Source: Leuconostoc citreum (GTDB lineage Bacteria; Bacillota; Bacilli; Lactobacillales; Lactobacillaceae). From it: a stretch of DNA of 64,000 nucleotides. The stretch lies in the NCBI RefSeq assembly GCF_004354555.1, contig NZ_PUFH01000004.1:1-64000 (forward strand), written 5' to 3'. Below the pieces are notes generated by a model, which had not been told where the DNA came from, searched no databases, and was given only the letters and a program-made list of their open reading frames with translations. Both the position numbers and the translations under genes were made by a program. Shown piece after piece: positions 49,536-60,181 of the stretch. Numbering within the stretch: position 1 is the stretch's first letter; each line of letters begins with the position of its first letter.

Positions 49536-49564
49536 TTGTCAATAGTTCCATAATTTGTTATGAT
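49536..49564 (+). promoter_or_regulatory. tRNA-Tyr/Gln promoter
   Basis: TTGTCA, 17 bp, TATGAT, 20 bases before tRNA-Tyr. Confidence 0.75.
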
Positions 49565-49584
49565 AGTATAGTTGTTTGAGACAT

Positions 49585-49667
49585 GGGAGTGTAGCGAAGT
49601 CTGGCTAAACGCGACGGACTGTAACTCCGTTCCTTCGGGTTCGTAGGTTCGAATCCTACCGCTCCCA
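49585..49667 (+). tRNA. tRNA-Tyr (GUA)
   Basis: Class II tRNA of 83 nt, acceptor GGGAGTG/CGCTCCC, anticodon loop CTGTAAC (GTA), long variable arm. No CCA encoded. Confidence 0.95.
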
Positions 49668-49706
49668 TAGCCGATTTAATAGTTAGCGGCTAAAAAGATT
49701 AACTAT

Positions 49707-49778
49707 TGCCCCTTCGCCAAGTGGTAAGGCATCGGTTTTTGGTACCGACATGCGCTGGTTCGAATCCAGCAGGGGCAA
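49707..49778 (+). tRNA. tRNA-Gln (UUG)
   Basis: Acceptor TGCCCCT/AGGGGCA, anticodon loop TTTTGGT (TTG). Cotranscribed with tRNA-Tyr. Confidence 0.95.
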
Positions 49779-49782
49779 TTTT

Positions 49783-49813
49783 AAAAGACTAACCATTTGT
49801 GGTTGGTCTTTTA
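49783..49813 (+). terminator. Terminator of tRNA-Tyr/Gln
   Basis: AAAAGACTAACCA / TGGTTGGTCTTTT with one G-T pair and loop TTTG. Confidence 0.9.
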
Positions 49814-49835
49814 TTTTCTTAATTGTAGACGACAT

Positions 49836-49873
49836 AAAAAAGCCAACACATTGATTAGTGTGTTGGCTTTTTT
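49836..49873. terminator. Terminator of gpmA (bidirectional)
   Basis: AAAAAAGCCAACACA / TGTGTTGGCTTTTTT, 15 bp with an 8-nt loop. Confidence 0.93.
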
Positions 49874-49874
49874 A

Positions 49875-50588
49875 TTACTTGCTCAAAGTCTTCTTAGAAA
49901 CAACTGACAAATCATCAGCTAAATCGTAAACCAATGGTTGGCCATTGGCAATTTCAACATTTAAGATGTCATCATCAGAGATGTTTTCCAAATGCTTAAC
50001 CAAAGCACGCAATGAGTTACCATGGGCAGCAATAACAACGTTCTTACCAGCTTGCAATTGTGGGGCAATATCTGATTCCCAGAAAGGCAAAACGCGTTCC
50101 AAAGTAATCTTCAAGTTTTCGCCTAATGGCAATTCGCCTTCAGGGACATCTGCGTAGCGACGATCAAAGGCGGGGTATGTCTTTCCTTGAACAGTCATTT
50201 CTTTATCGTAACCGTCCAACAATGGTGGCAACACATCATATGAACGGCGCCAAATGTGCACTTGTTCGTCGCCCCACTTTTCTGCAGCCTCAGCTTTATT
50301 TTGGCCTTGTAAAGCACCGTAATGACGTTCATTTAAACGCCATGACTTAGCTTCCGGAATGAACAATTGTCCAGCTTCTTCCAATGCATAATGCAATGTT
50401 GTGATGGCACGTGTCAAAACTGATGTGTAAGCTTGATCGAATTGGATGCCTTCAGTGGCCAATAATTCGCCGGCTTCCTTAGCTTGTGCGATACCTTTGT
50501 CTGACAACTTTGTGTCGATCCAACCGTTAAATAAGTTCAATGCGTTCCATTCACTTTGACCGTGACGGATTAATACTAACTTAGCCAT
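49875..50588 (-). CDS. gpmA: 2,3-bisphosphoglycerate-dependent phosphoglycerate mutase
   Basis: Interconverts 3- and 2-phosphoglycerate in lower glycolysis. 237 aa with [10 protein letters not shown] (phosphohistidine H9), LNERHYG and [10 protein letters not shown], the dPGM signatures. AAGGAG ten bases before ATG. Monocistronic with an extended -10 promoter. Confidence 0.96.
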   Translation of the reverse strand: MAKLVLIRHGQSEWNALNLFNGWIDTKLSDKGIAQAKEAGELLATEGIQFDQAYTSVLTRAITTLHYALEEAGQLFIPEAKSWRLNERHYGALQGQNKAEAAEKWGDEQVHIWRRSYDVLPPLLDGYDKEMTVQGKTYPAFDRRYADVPEGELPLGENLKITLERVLPFWESDIAPQLQAGKNVVIAAHGNSLRALVKHLENISDDDILNVEIANGQPLVYDLADDLSVVSKKTLSK

Positions 50589-50629
50589 GTGTGCTAAACT
50601 CCTTAATTTGTGTTTAATATAACATATCC

Positions 50630-50638
50630 ATTATACCA
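50630..50638 (-). promoter_or_regulatory. gpmA promoter (extended -10)
   Basis: Minus strand TGG-TATAAT, about 42 bases before the ATG; no clear -35. Confidence 0.6.
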
Positions 50639-50651
50639 CGATTTTTCGACA

Positions 50652-50680
50652 CAAAAAAACTCGCCTAAGCGAGTTTTGAA
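50652..50680 (-). terminator. Terminator of the cold-shock gene
   Basis: On the minus strand AAAACTCGC / GCGAGTTTT with loop TTAG and seven T. Confidence 0.92.
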
Positions 50681-50697
50681 AGTATCAGAACTTAATC

Positions 50698-50898
50698 TTA
50701 CAACTTTACGATGTTTGCAGCTTGCAAACCACGATCTGATGATTCAACTTCGAATTCAACAGCTTGACCTTCTTCAAGAGTCTTGAAGCCGTCACCTTGG
50801 ATAGCTGAGAAGTGTGCGAACACATCTTCACCGTTTTCGCGAGTCACGAAACCGTAACCCTTTTCGCCGTTAAACCACTTTACTGTGCCTTTTTCCAT
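50698..50898 (-). CDS. Cold-shock protein (CspA family)
   Basis: 66-aa single-strand nucleic-acid chaperone. Both RNA-binding motifs are present: KGYGFV (RNP1) and VFAHF (RNP2). AAGGAG ribosome binding site. Preceded by a leader of about 110 nt with a hairpin next to the ribosome binding site. Confidence 0.96.
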   Translation of the reverse strand: MEKGTVKWFNGEKGYGFVTRENGEDVFAHFSAIQGDGFKTLEEGQAVEFEVESSDRGLQAANIVKL

Positions 50899-50912
50899 GA
50901 TATGTTTCTCCT

Positions 50913-50929
50913 TTGGTGTGCTCCACCAA
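50913..50929 (-). promoter_or_regulatory. Hairpin abutting the csp ribosome binding site
   Basis: TTGGTG / CACCAA with a 5-nt loop, directly upstream of the AAGGAG in the csp mRNA. Cold-shock leaders often control translation by temperature-dependent folding; this role is inferred. Confidence 0.45.
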
Positions 50930-51015
50930 TGATTTTATTTTGTAACTTAAATAATTGGTACTTGAGCGCCTTCCGAGAAAAACAAATCAAAATCAATAAC
51001 TTTTATTACAAACAC

Positions 51016-51043
51016 AGTGTAACATACTGGTGAGAATAATCAA
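51016..51043 (-). promoter_or_regulatory. csp promoter
   Basis: Minus strand TTGATT, 16 bp, TACACT with extended TGT. Confidence 0.65.
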
Positions 51044-51101
51044 GTATAATATGAATTGATAAGCGCTTGATAATGCAATAGTGCGCTAGGGGTGTGTTAT
51101 C

Positions 51102-51130
51102 TTGACATTTTCATTGGGCTGGGTTAGAAT
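51102..51130 (+). promoter_or_regulatory. tRNA-Leu promoter
   Basis: Perfect TTGACA, 17 bp, TAGAAT, 27 bases before the tRNA. Confidence 0.85.
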
Positions 51131-51157
51131 AATATGGTTGTCAATACAAACGACATC

Positions 51158-51242
51158 GCAGCCGTGGCGGAATTGGCAGACGCGCAGGATTAAGGATCCT
51201 GTGCCCGTTTAGGGCGTGCGGGTTCGACTCCCGCCGGCTGCA
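51158..51242 (+). tRNA. tRNA-Leu (AAG)
   Basis: Class II tRNA of 85 nt, acceptor GCAGCCG/CGGCTGC, anticodon loop TTAAGGA, anticodon AAG. A34 in a leucine tRNA implies inosine or unmodified A decoding of CUN codons. Confidence 0.93.
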
Positions 51243-51247
51243 TAATC

Positions 51248-51285
51248 AAGGCACTTCCCATTACTAAAATGGGAGGTGCCTTTTA
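51248..51285 (+). terminator. Terminator of tRNA-Leu
   Basis: AAGGCAC-T-TCCCATT / AATGGGA-G-GTGCCTT with a 5-nt loop and TTTTA tail. Confidence 0.9.
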
Positions 51286-51313
51286 CTTTTAAAAGCTATT
51301 CAGTTTTTCCTTG

Positions 51314-51322
51314 TGGTAAAAT
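51314..51322 (+). promoter_or_regulatory. Extended -10 promoter of the small membrane-protein gene and tpiA
   Basis: TGG-TAAAAT, an extended -10, 21 bases before the next start codon. Confidence 0.5.
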
Positions 51323-51342
51323 AGAAGCAATGGAGAACAACG

Positions 51343-51684
51343 ATGCTACTTTTTAAACGAACAAAGCGAGATGAAAAGGCAGAAGACGTTATACCACAAT
51401 CTGCTTTAGAAAATATGCAACAAGAAAATGATCAATTATTAGATCAAATAGAAGCATTGAAGTTAGATGTATCAGAATTAAGGTCTGAAAATGACCGATT
51501 AGTTGAACAGCTAAATCAAAGCAAGTATCAACGTAAATTGATTAAAACAAGTATGGGGCTTGGCGTGTTAGTTGTGAGTTACGTTTTGCTCCACCTTGTT
51601 AATGAAGACGTGCAATATACAGCAATGTTACTATTAATTGAGGCAGCATTTATGTTTATGATGTTACAAGGAGATGATAAATAA
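51343..51684 (+). CDS. Small coiled-coil membrane protein, function unknown
   Basis: 113 aa, not recognised. Residues about 20-62 are a strongly charged heptad-like segment (ENMQQENDQLLDQIEALK and onward) predicted to be a coiled coil; two hydrophobic segments follow at about 69-86 and 92-108. GGAGA ribosome binding site. Two bases upstream of tpiA and apparently cotranscribed with it. No function can be inferred from the sequence. Confidence 0.75.
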   Translation: MLLFKRTKRDEKAEDVIPQSALENMQQENDQLLDQIEALKLDVSELRSENDRLVEQLNQSKYQRKLIKTSMGLGVLVVSYVLLHLVNEDVQYTAMLLLIEAAFMFMMLQGDDK

Positions 51685-51686
51685 TC

Positions 51687-52499
51687 ATGTCAAAGATGCA
51701 TAAAGAACAGCGTGTGCCATTTGTCGTTGCTAATTGGAAAATTAATAAATTGCAAGCTGATGTCATGGATTTTTTGTCACAAGTCAATGATAAGGTGCCC
51801 GACCAAAAAGTTGTTGAAACAGGAATTGCGGCACAGGATTTGTTTTTAGCTGACATGGTTCGGACGACGGCGGGCACACCTATACATGTGGTCGCTGAAA
51901 ATGTACATTGGGAAGACGGTGGTGCTTATACAGGGGAGACTTCTCCTAAGGCTTTGAAAGACATTGGCGCAACCTATGTTTTAATTGGCCACTTTGAGCG
52001 CCGTAAATTTTTTAACGAAACGGATTCGACTGTGAATTTGAAAGTAACCGCTGCATTACGTAACGGCTTACGCCCGATTATTGATGTTGATGAAGATATG
52101 AGTACTTATGCACAGTTTATGGATGCAGAACCGTCTGTTGCACAAGTTGCAGCAGCATTAGCAGGTGTGTCAGTAGATCAGATTCGTAATGTGACGATTG
52201 CTTATGAGCCAACTTGGGCTATTGGTTCCGGCGAAGCGGCAAGTGCTGATCAAGCGCAAAAAGCAGCACATTTAATTCGTCAAACATTAGCAAAGCTTTA
52301 TTCACCGGTTATCGCCGAACAGGTTAGGGTGTTGTATGGTGGGTCGGTAACACCGGATAATGCGCGTGAGATTATGTCACAAAATGATATTGATGGTGTT
52401 TTGGTAGGAACGGCTGCATTAGATCCTAAAAAGTTTTTACAATTAATTGAAATTGCTCGGGACCCAACTGTTCCAGAATTTGATATTGATCACATTTAA
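51687..52499 (+). CDS. tpiA: Triosephosphate isomerase, divergent
   Basis: Interconverts glyceraldehyde-3-phosphate and dihydroxyacetone phosphate. 270 aa, longer than the usual about 250. Catalytic residues are kept: N16 and K18 (ANWKINK), H102 (IGHFERR) and E174 (AYEPTWAIGSG). Two normally invariant positions differ: the Ser after the catalytic His is F103, and the CVGE segment reads DVDED, so the conserved Cys is D133. Heterofermenters need this enzyme little for glycolysis, which may relax constraint. No terminator seen after it. Confidence 0.9.
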   Translation: MSKMHKEQRVPFVVANWKINKLQADVMDFLSQVNDKVPDQKVVETGIAAQDLFLADMVRTTAGTPIHVVAENVHWEDGGAYTGETSPKALKDIGATYVLIGHFERRKFFNETDSTVNLKVTAALRNGLRPIIDVDEDMSTYAQFMDAEPSVAQVAAALAGVSVDQIRNVTIAYEPTWAIGSGEAASADQAQKAAHLIRQTLAKLYSPVIAEQVRVLYGGSVTPDNAREIMSQNDIDGVLVGTAALDPKKFLQLIEIARDPTVPEFDIDHI

Positions 52500-52505
52500 T
52501 TGGAC

Positions 52506-52533
52506 TTGCAAATTAGTGGTAAAAGCGTATAAT
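52506..52533 (+). promoter_or_regulatory. rpoBC promoter
   Basis: TTGCAA, 16 bp, perfect TATAAT. Start near 52540, giving a leader of about 195 nt. Confidence 0.75.
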
Positions 52534-52567
52534 TATTGATAGTAGTACTGTGAATAAATACGGAATT

Positions 52568-52642
52568 TTGCGAAATATTGTCCGCAATGCCTTTATATTG
52601 AAGCAAACGTTGTCTGCGGAAACAGCGGCGATTGCTTTTTTT
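52568..52642 (+). promoter_or_regulatory. Attenuator-like leader of rpoB
   Basis: An intrinsic terminator (AGCAA-A-CGTTGT / GCGGCG-A-TTGCT plus seven T, 52602-52642) lies inside the leader. TCCGCA (52581-52586) is complementary to TGCGGA (52615-52620) in the terminator loop region. TTGCG/CGCAA (52568-52572/52583-52587) offers a third, competing pairing. Confidence 0.6.
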
Positions 52643-52734
52643 GTGCCTATGCGGGAACAAAAATAGTCTAAAAGACCGTTTTGTAACCAAATTGTAATAA
52701 CAAAACGCAGCAAAAAACAAACGAGGTGATAAAT

Positions 52735-55700
52735 GTGGCAGGACATTTAGTAAAGTACGGTAAGCACCGTACCCGTCGTTCATATGCTAGCATCAAAGAA
52801 GTACTTGATGTGCCGAATTTGATTGAGATTCAAACGGCATCTTACCAATGGTTCTTAGATGAAGGTATCAAAGAAATGTTTGGTGACATCATGCCAATCG
52901 ATGACTTCCAAGGGACATTGTCTTTGGAATATGTTGATTATCAATTGATGGAACCAAAGTATAATATTGATGAGGCGCGTGAACACGACGCCAATTATTC
53001 AGCACCATTACATGTGACTTTACGCTTGACGAACCATGAAACCGGTGAAATTAAGTCTCAGGATGTATTCTTTGGTGAGTTCCCATTAATGACAGAACAA
53101 GGAACGTTCATTATTAATGGTGCGGAACGTGTTATTGTATCCCAATTAGTACGTTCTCCGGGTATCTACTATAACCAAGAAAATGATAAAAATGGTCGCC
53201 CACGTTATGGAACAACAGTTATTCCTAACCGTGGTGCTTGGTTGGAATACGAAACAGATGCTAAGGGCATTGCTAACGTCCGTATTGATCGTACACGTAA
53301 GCTGTTGATGACAGAACTAGTACGTGCATTAGGCTTTGGATCAGATTCTGACATCATTGATATTTTCTCTGACCAATATGATGCTTTGAACATGACGCTT
53401 GAAAAAGATGTGCATAAAGACATGTCGGATTCACGTGTTGAGGAAGCCTTGAAAGATGTTTACGAACGTCTGCGTCCAGGAGAACCCAAGACAGCTGATT
53501 CATCACGTGCTTTATTGGTCGCACGCTTCTTTGACCCAAAGCGTTATGATTTAGCTTCAGTTGGACGTTATAAGATTAACAAGAAGTTGTCATTAAAAAC
53601 ACGCTTGCTTAATCAAACATTAGCTGAAACATTAGCTGATCCGGATTCTGGTGAAGTCATTGCTGAAAAAGGCACATTAGTTGATAAGACTGTGATGTCT
53701 AAATTGAGTCCGTTCTTGGATCGTGAAGACTTCAAGACAACAACTTATACACCATCAGGAGACGCAGTACTTGAAGAACCTGTAACACTCCAAAAAATTA
53801 AAATTGAATCACCTGAGAATCCTGAAAAAACATTACTATTAATTGGTAATGGACACATTGATGAAAATGACCGGACAGTGCGTCCAGCAGATATCTTAGC
53901 TGGTATGAACTACTTCTTGAATTTACAAGAAGGCATTGGAAACGTGGATGATATTGATCATCTTGGTAACCGTCGTATTCGCTCGGTTGGTGAGCTACTA
54001 CAAAATCAATTCCGTATTGGTTTGACACGTATGGAACGTGTTGTGCGTGAACGTATGTCAATTCAAGATGCAAATACAGTTACACCACAACAATTAATCA
54101 ACATTCGACCTGTTGTGGCAGCTGTTAAAGAATTCTTTGGTTCATCGCAACTTTCACAGTTCATGGACCAAACAAATCCATTGGGCGAAATGAACCACAA
54201 GCGTCGTCTTTCAGCCCTTGGACCTGGTGGTTTGACACGTGATCGTGCTGGTGTTGAAGTGCGAGATGTGCACTATACACACTATGGTCGAATTGATCCA
54301 ATCGAAACACCAGAAGGTCCAAACATTGGTTTGATTAACTCATTAGCTACTTATGGTCGCATTAACAAGTATGGCTTCATTGAGACACCTTATCGTCGTG
54401 TTGATTGGACAACCCATATGGTTACTGACAAAATCGACTATTTAACTGCTGATGAAGAAGATAACTATATTGTCGCACAGGCGAACTCACCGTTGAACGA
54501 TGATGGTAGTTTCGTTCACGATACAGTTATGGCACGTTTTGGTGAAGAAAACATCGAAACACCAATAGATCGCATTGATTACATGGACGTTTCGCCTAAG
54601 CAAGTTGTTTCTGTTGGTACAGCAGCGATTCCTTTCTTAGAAAATGATGATTCTAACCGTGCCTTGATGGGTGCCAACATGCAACGTCAGGCCGTACCTT
54701 TGCTTGACCCACATGCACCACTTGTTGGTACAGGTATCGAATATAAGGCTGCCCACGATTCTGGTGTTGCCATGATTTCTCGTGCTGCTGGTGTTGTTGA
54801 ATATGTTGATGGGCGTCAAATTCGTGTGCGTCGTGAAGATGGTCAACTTGATACGTACGAACTAATGAAGTTCCGCCGCTCAAACGGTGGTAAAAATTAT
54901 AACCAAAAGCCAATTGTCCATGAAGGTGAGCATGTTGAAGCCGATGAAGTTTTGGCTGATGGCCCATCAATGGAAAAAGGTGAACTTGCTTTGGGACAAA
55001 ACCCATTGATTGCCTTTATGACTTGGCAGGGTTATAACTTCGAAGATGCCATTGTTTTGAACGAGCGCCTAGTTCGTGAAGATGTTTATACATCAATTCA
55101 TATTGAAGAATATGATTCAGAGGCCCGCGATACAAAACTTGGACCGGAAGAAATGACTCGCGAAATTCCTAATACTGGCGAAGACCAATTGAAGGATTTG
55201 GATGCTGATGGCATCATTCGTGTGGGAGCAGAAGTTCATGATGGCGACATCTTGGTAGGTAAGGTGACACCAAAGGGTGTGACTGAATTATCAGCTGAAG
55301 AACGTTTGTTACATGCTATCTTTGGTGAAAAGGCACGTGAAGTACGTGATACATCTTTGCGTGTTCCTCATGGTGGTGGCGGCGTTGTGCAAAATGTCCG
55401 TATCTATACGCCTGAAAACGGGGATGAATTAGCACCAGGTGTTAACATGATGGTTCGTGTTTATATTGCACAAAAACGTAAGATTCAAGTTGGTGATAAG
55501 ATGGCCGGCCGTCATGGAAACAAGGGAACAGTCTCTGTTGTTGTTCCTGAAGAAGATATGCCATATATGCCAGATGGTACACCAATTGATATCTTGTTGT
55601 CACCCATGGGTGTGCCTTCACGTATGAACATTGGTCAAGTTCTTGAATTGCATCTTGGTTTTGCGGCTAAGAAGCTTGGTATTCATGTTGCCTCACCTGT

Positions 55701-56349
55701 CTTTGACGGTGCAAGTGATGATGAAATTGAAGCAGCTTTACGCGAAGCTGGGTTGCCACAAGACGGTAAGTCAGTTGTCTATGACGGCCGTACTGGTGAA
55801 GCCTTTGATAAACGTGTCGGCGTTGGTGTCATGCACTATATGAAGCTTGCCCACATGGTCGATGATAAGATTCATGCGCGTTCAATCGGACCATATTCAT
55901 TAGTAACGCAACAACCTTTGGGTGGTAAAGCACAATTTGGTGGTCAGCGTTTCGGTGAAATGGAAGTTTGGGCCCTTGAGGCTTATGGCGCTGCATACAC
56001 TTTGCAAGAAATTTTGACTTATAAGTCAGATGATGTTGCTGGTCGTGTTAAGGTTTATGAATCAATCATCAAGGGTGAACCAATTCCACGTCCAGGTGTG
56101 CCTGAATCATTCCGTGTGCTTGTAAAAGAATTGCAAGCACTTGGCTTGGATATGCAAGTCTTGGATAATGCAGGTGATGAAGTTGAATTACGTCAAATGG
56201 ATGAAGATGATTCAATTTTGCCAGTTGATGCACTTGAAAAGTTGGTTCGTTCTAACCCTGATTTGTTAAATAAAGAAGATGAAGAAGTTGCTGCAGCATT
56301 CTCTAAGGTAGAATCTCGCGATAATACTGAAGTAACCGACGAAAATTAA
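52735..56349 (+). CDS. rpoB: RNA polymerase subunit beta
   Basis: Catalytic core subunit of RNA polymerase. 1204 aa from GTG 52735, with GAGG 7 bases upstream and the family-typical start [16 protein letters not shown]. Contains the rifampicin region ([20 protein letters not shown], about residue 470), the GRHGNKG active-site segment and the C-terminal clamp contact. The rifampicin cluster differs from the usual Firmicute form at three positions (LGEMN instead of LAELT). Followed by a long hairpin and rpoC. Confidence 0.98.
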
Positions 56350-56377
56350 AATATAAATACAATGTGTCATTGTCATG

Positions 56378-56437
56378 GCACGTTTGTTATAAGTTATTTT
56401 TAATCGCGTGATTAAGAGTAACTTATAGCAAACGTGC
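56378..56437 (+). repeat. 28-bp hairpin between rpoB and rpoC
   Basis: Positions 56378-56405 pair without interruption with 56410-56437 around the tetraloop GCGT. There are 28 pairs, of which three are G-U. No T-tract follows, so it is not a terminator. Likely a double-stranded RNA processing site in the rpoBC message (inference). Confidence 0.85.
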
Positions 56438-56490
56438 AGTGATTGCGAGACATGTTGATATCATAAATAATGAAAGGTAACAGCAAATAG

Positions 56491-59400
56491 ATGGCAATCG
56501 ATGTTAACAAGTTCGAAAGCATGCAAATCGGTTTGGCTTCTCCTGATAAGATCCGTTCATGGTCTTATGGTGAAGTAAAGAAGCCTGAAACGATTAACTA
56601 TCGAACACTTAAGCCAGAAAAAGATGGCCTGTTTGATGAACGCATCTTCGGACCTACAAAGGATTATGAATGCGCCTGCGGTAAATATAAGCGAATCCGA
56701 TACAAGGGAATCGTTTGTGATCGCTGTGGCGTTGAAGTCACATCATCAAAAGTTCGTCGTGAACGTATGGGGCACATCGAATTAGCTGCACCTGTTACAC
56801 ATATTTGGTACTTCAAAGGTATCCCGTCACGTATGGGACTTGTCTTAGACATGTCACCACGCTCACTTGAAGAAATTATTTACTTTGCGTCATATGTTGT
56901 CATTGAACCTGGTGATGCACCAGTTGAAAAGAAGCAATTGATGACAGAACGTGAGTACCGTGAACTGAAGCGCGAATATGGTGCTAGTTTTAAGGCTGGC
57001 ATGGGTGCTGAAGCAATTAAAGATTTGTTGGCAAGTGTTGATTTAGCTGCCGAAGCAGATCAGTTGAAGCGCGAATTACAAGAAGCAACAGGTCAAAAAC
57101 GTGTACGTGCCGTACGTCGTTTAGATATTATCGAAGCCTTCTTGCAGTCAGATAATAAGCCGCAATGGATGGTTATGGATGTGATTCCAGTTATTCCACC
57201 AGACTTGCGTCCAATGGTTCAATTAGAGGGTGGTCGTTTCGCCACATCTGATTTGAATGATTTGTATCGTCGTGTCATCAACCGTAACAATCGTTTGAAG
57301 CGTTTGCTTGATTTGAATGCCCCAGGCATTATCGTGCAAAATGAAAAGCGTATGTTGCAAGAAGCCGTTGATGCATTAATTGATAATGGTCGTCGTGGCC
57401 GTCCTGTAGCTGGACCAGGTAATCGACCATTGAAGTCGCTATCTCACATGTTAAAGGGTAAGCAAGGTCGCTTCCGTCAAAACTTGTTGGGTAAGCGTGT
57501 TGATTACTCAGGTCGTTCAGTTATTGACGTTGGACCATTCTTAAAAATGAACCAAATGGGATTGCCACGTCCAATGGCAATTGAATTGTTCCGTCCGTTC
57601 ATCATGAAAGAATTGACCACACGTAAGTTGGCTGGCAATGTTAAGTCAGCTAAGCGTAAGATTGACAAAGCTGATGAAGATGTGATGGATGTATTGGAAG
57701 ACGTTATCAAAGAACACCCAGTTCTTTTGAACCGCGCACCTACACTGCATCGTTTGGGAATCCAAGCTTTTGAGCCAGTATTGGTTTCAGGTAAGGCGAT
57801 GCGTTTGCATCCACTGGTTACCGAAGCCTATAACGCCGATTTTGATGGCGATCAGATGGCTATTCACGTACCATTATCTGATGAAGCACAAGCTGAAGCA
57901 CGTTTGCTGATGCTTGCTGCAGGTCATATTTTGGCACCTAAAGATGGAAAGCCAATTGTGGCACCATCTCAGGATATGGTTATTGGAAACTATTACTTAA
58001 CGACCGAAGAAGCTGGTCGTGAAGGTGAAGGTATGATTTTCTCTTCAGTTGAAGAAGCAAAAATTGCCTTTGCAAGTAAGGTAGTCCATTACCACACACG
58101 TATTGGTATCCAGACGTCTTCATTCCCAGAAGCAAAACCATTTACTGATGAACAACGTTCAAAGATTATGGTGACGTCTGTTGGTAAATTGATTTTTAAT
58201 GAAATTTTGCCAGTTGATTTTCCATATATTAATGAACCATCTGAAGATAACTTCAAGGGTATTAGTGATCAATTCTTCATCGAAGCCGGTGAAGATATTC
58301 ATGACTATTTGGCTGACACAGCAGTTATTGGCGCTTTCAAAAAAGGCTTCTTATCAGATGTTATTGCTGAAGTCTATAAGCGTTACAAGGTAACCGAAAC
58401 ATCATTGCTTTTGGATCGTATGAAAGATCTTGGTTATGAAAAGTCAACTGAATCTGGTTTGACTGTTTCGATGAATGATGTGACAGAATTGACTGAAAAG
58501 CCAGCTATTCTGGAAGATGCACACAAGCAAGTTGCAACAGTGACCAAGCAGTTCCGTCGTGGTTTGATTACTGATAGTGAGCGTTATCAACGTGTTACTG
58601 AAATCTGGACAAAAGCCAAAGATGTTATCCAAGATAAGTTGATTGCGTCGTTTGAACCAACTAACCCAATCTTCATGATGCAAGATTCAGGTGCGCGTGG
58701 TAACATTTCGAACTTCGTTCAATTAGCTGGTATGCGTGGCTTGATGGCTGGTCCTGGTGGTAAGATTATTGAATTGCCGGTTACTGCCAACTTCCGTGAA
58801 GGCTTAACTGTGATGGAAATGTTTATTTCAACTCACGGTGCGCGTAAGGGAATGTCAGATACGGCCTTGAAGACTGCCAACTCTGGTTACTTGACACGTC
58901 GATTAGTTGATGTTGCGCAAGACGTTATCGTTCGTGAATGGAATAATAACGCTGACCGTGGTGTTGCTGTTAAAGCAATCATGGATGGTACATCTGTTGT
59001 TGAACCATTGTACGATCGTATCTTGGGTCGTTACGCAATGAAATCAGTCTTTAATCCAGAAACGGGTGATAAGTTAGTTTCACGTAACGAAATGATTGAT
59101 GAAGATGTTGCTAAAGCAATCGTTGCAGCTGGCATTGAAGAAGTAACCATTCGTTCCGTCTTTACTTCAACAACAGAACACGGTGTGTCAGTGTTAGACT
59201 ACGGTCGCAACTTGGCTACTGGTGAAGAAGTTGAAGTTGGTGAAGCAGTTGGAACCGTTGCAGCACAGTCAATCGGTGAACCAGGTACACAATTGACCAT
59301 GCGTAACTTCCATACAGGTGGTGTTGCTGGTGGAAACGATATTACCCAAGGTTTGCCTCGTGTGCAAGAAATTGTTGAAGCACGTATTCCTAAGGGACGC

Positions 59401-60153
59401 GCCGAAATTTCTGAAGTAACGGGTACAGTGGTTGCCATCGAAGAAAATCCAGCTGAACGTACAAAGGCTGTAACGATTGAAGGCGAAACTGATACACGTA
59501 CGTACACACTACCATTGGCAGCGCGTATGCGTTTTGCTGAAGGGGATGACATTCAACGTGGTGATGCCATTAATGAAGGACCAATTGATCCTAAGGAATT
59601 GCTTGCGGTCACTGATACATTAACGACAGAATCATACATGTTGACGGAAATCCAAAAGGTTTACCGTTTGCAAGGTATTGAAGTGTCTGATAAGCATATT
59701 GAAGTTATGATTCGTCAAATGTTGCGTAAGGTACGCGTCATGGATCCAGGTGAAACTAGTCTTTTGCCAGGTATGTTAATGGATATTGCCGATTTCCAAC
59801 GAGCCAACGAACCAGCTTTGTTTGATGGCTTAGTACCTGCAACAGCACGTCCTGTTTTGCTTGGTATTACGAAAGCTGCTTTGGAAACGAATTCATTCTT
59901 GTCTGCTGCATCATTCCAAGAAACAACGCGTGTCTTGACTGATGCTGCTATCAGAGGAAAGAACGATCCATTGGTAGGTTTGAAAGAAAACGTTATTATT
60001 GGTAAGATTATTCCTGCTGGAACAGGTATGGCAGAGTATCGTAAAATTAAGAGTAAAGTCGTTGGGGAAGTTGTTGCGCAACCAGAAGTTGAGCAAGAAC
60101 CAACGCCTGATATTCCTAAGTTAGATGATGTTGCTAAGTCTTTTGAAGAATAG
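56491..60153 (+). CDS. rpoC: RNA polymerase subunit beta prime
   Basis: Completes the active site with beta. 1220 aa; N-terminal zinc ribbon (CACGKYK ... CDRCGVE), the Mg-binding NADFDGD, bridge-helix region ([14 protein letters not shown] nearby) and trigger loop. AAAGG ribosome binding site 11 bases upstream is moderate. The C-terminus is slightly acidic. Confidence 0.98.
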   Translation: MAIDVNKFESMQIGLASPDKIRSWSYGEVKKPETINYRTLKPEKDGLFDERIFGPTKDYECACGKYKRIRYKGIVCDRCGVEVTSSKVRRERMGHIELAAPVTHIWYFKGIPSRMGLVLDMSPRSLEEIIYFASYVVIEPGDAPVEKKQLMTEREYRELKREYGASFKAGMGAEAIKDLLASVDLAAEADQLKRELQEATGQKRVRAVRRLDIIEAFLQSDNKPQWMVMDVIPVIPPDLRPMVQLEGGRFATSDLNDLYRRVINRNNRLKRLLDLNAPGIIVQNEKRMLQEAVDALIDNGRRGRPVAGPGNRPLKSLSHMLKGKQGRFRQNLLGKRVDYSGRSVIDVGPFLKMNQMGLPRPMAIELFRPFIMKELTTRKLAGNVKSAKRKIDKADEDVMDVLEDVIKEHPVLLNRAPTLHRLGIQAFEPVLVSGKAMRLHPLVTEAYNADFDGDQMAIHVPLSDEAQAEARLLMLAAGHILAPKDGKPIVAPSQDMVIGNYYLTTEEAGREGEGMIFSSVEEAKIAFASKVVHYHTRIGIQTSSFPEAKPFTDEQRSKIMVTSVGKLIFNEILPVDFPYINEPSEDNFKGISDQFFIEAGEDIHDYLADTAVIGAFKKGFLSDVIAEVYKRYKVTETSLLLDRMKDLGYEKSTESGLTVSMNDVTELTEKPAILEDAHKQVATVTKQFRRGLITDSERYQRVTEIWTKAKDVIQDKLIASFEPTNPIFMMQDSGARGNISNFVQLAGMRGLMAGPGGKIIELPVTANFREGLTVMEMFISTHGARKGMSDTALKTANSGYLTRRLVDVAQDVIVREWNNNADRGVAVKAIMDGTSVVEPLYDRILGRYAMKSVFNPETGDKLVSRNEMIDEDVAKAIVAAGIEEVTIRSVFTSTTEHGVSVLDYGRNLATGEEVEVGEAVGTVAAQSIGEPGTQLTMRNFHTGGVAGGNDITQGLPRVQEIVEARIPKGRAEISEVTGTVVAIEENPAERTKAVTIEGETDTRTYTLPLAARMRFAEGDDIQRGDAINEGPIDPKELLAVTDTLTTESYMLTEIQKVYRLQGIEVSDKHIEVMIRQMLRKVRVMDPGETSLLPGMLMDIADFQRANEPALFDGLVPATARPVLLGITKAALETNSFLSAASFQETTRVLTDAAIRGKNDPLVGLKENVIIGKIIPAGTGMAEYRKIKSKVVGEVVAQPEVEQEPTPDIPKLDDVAKSFEE

Positions 60154-60181
60154 ACTTTCAACCACATAGCACTTAAATATT

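Noticed and set aside
52643-52690. Second terminator in the rpoB leader (AGTCTAAAAGAC)
   Set aside because: Only four base pairs and no proper T-tract.
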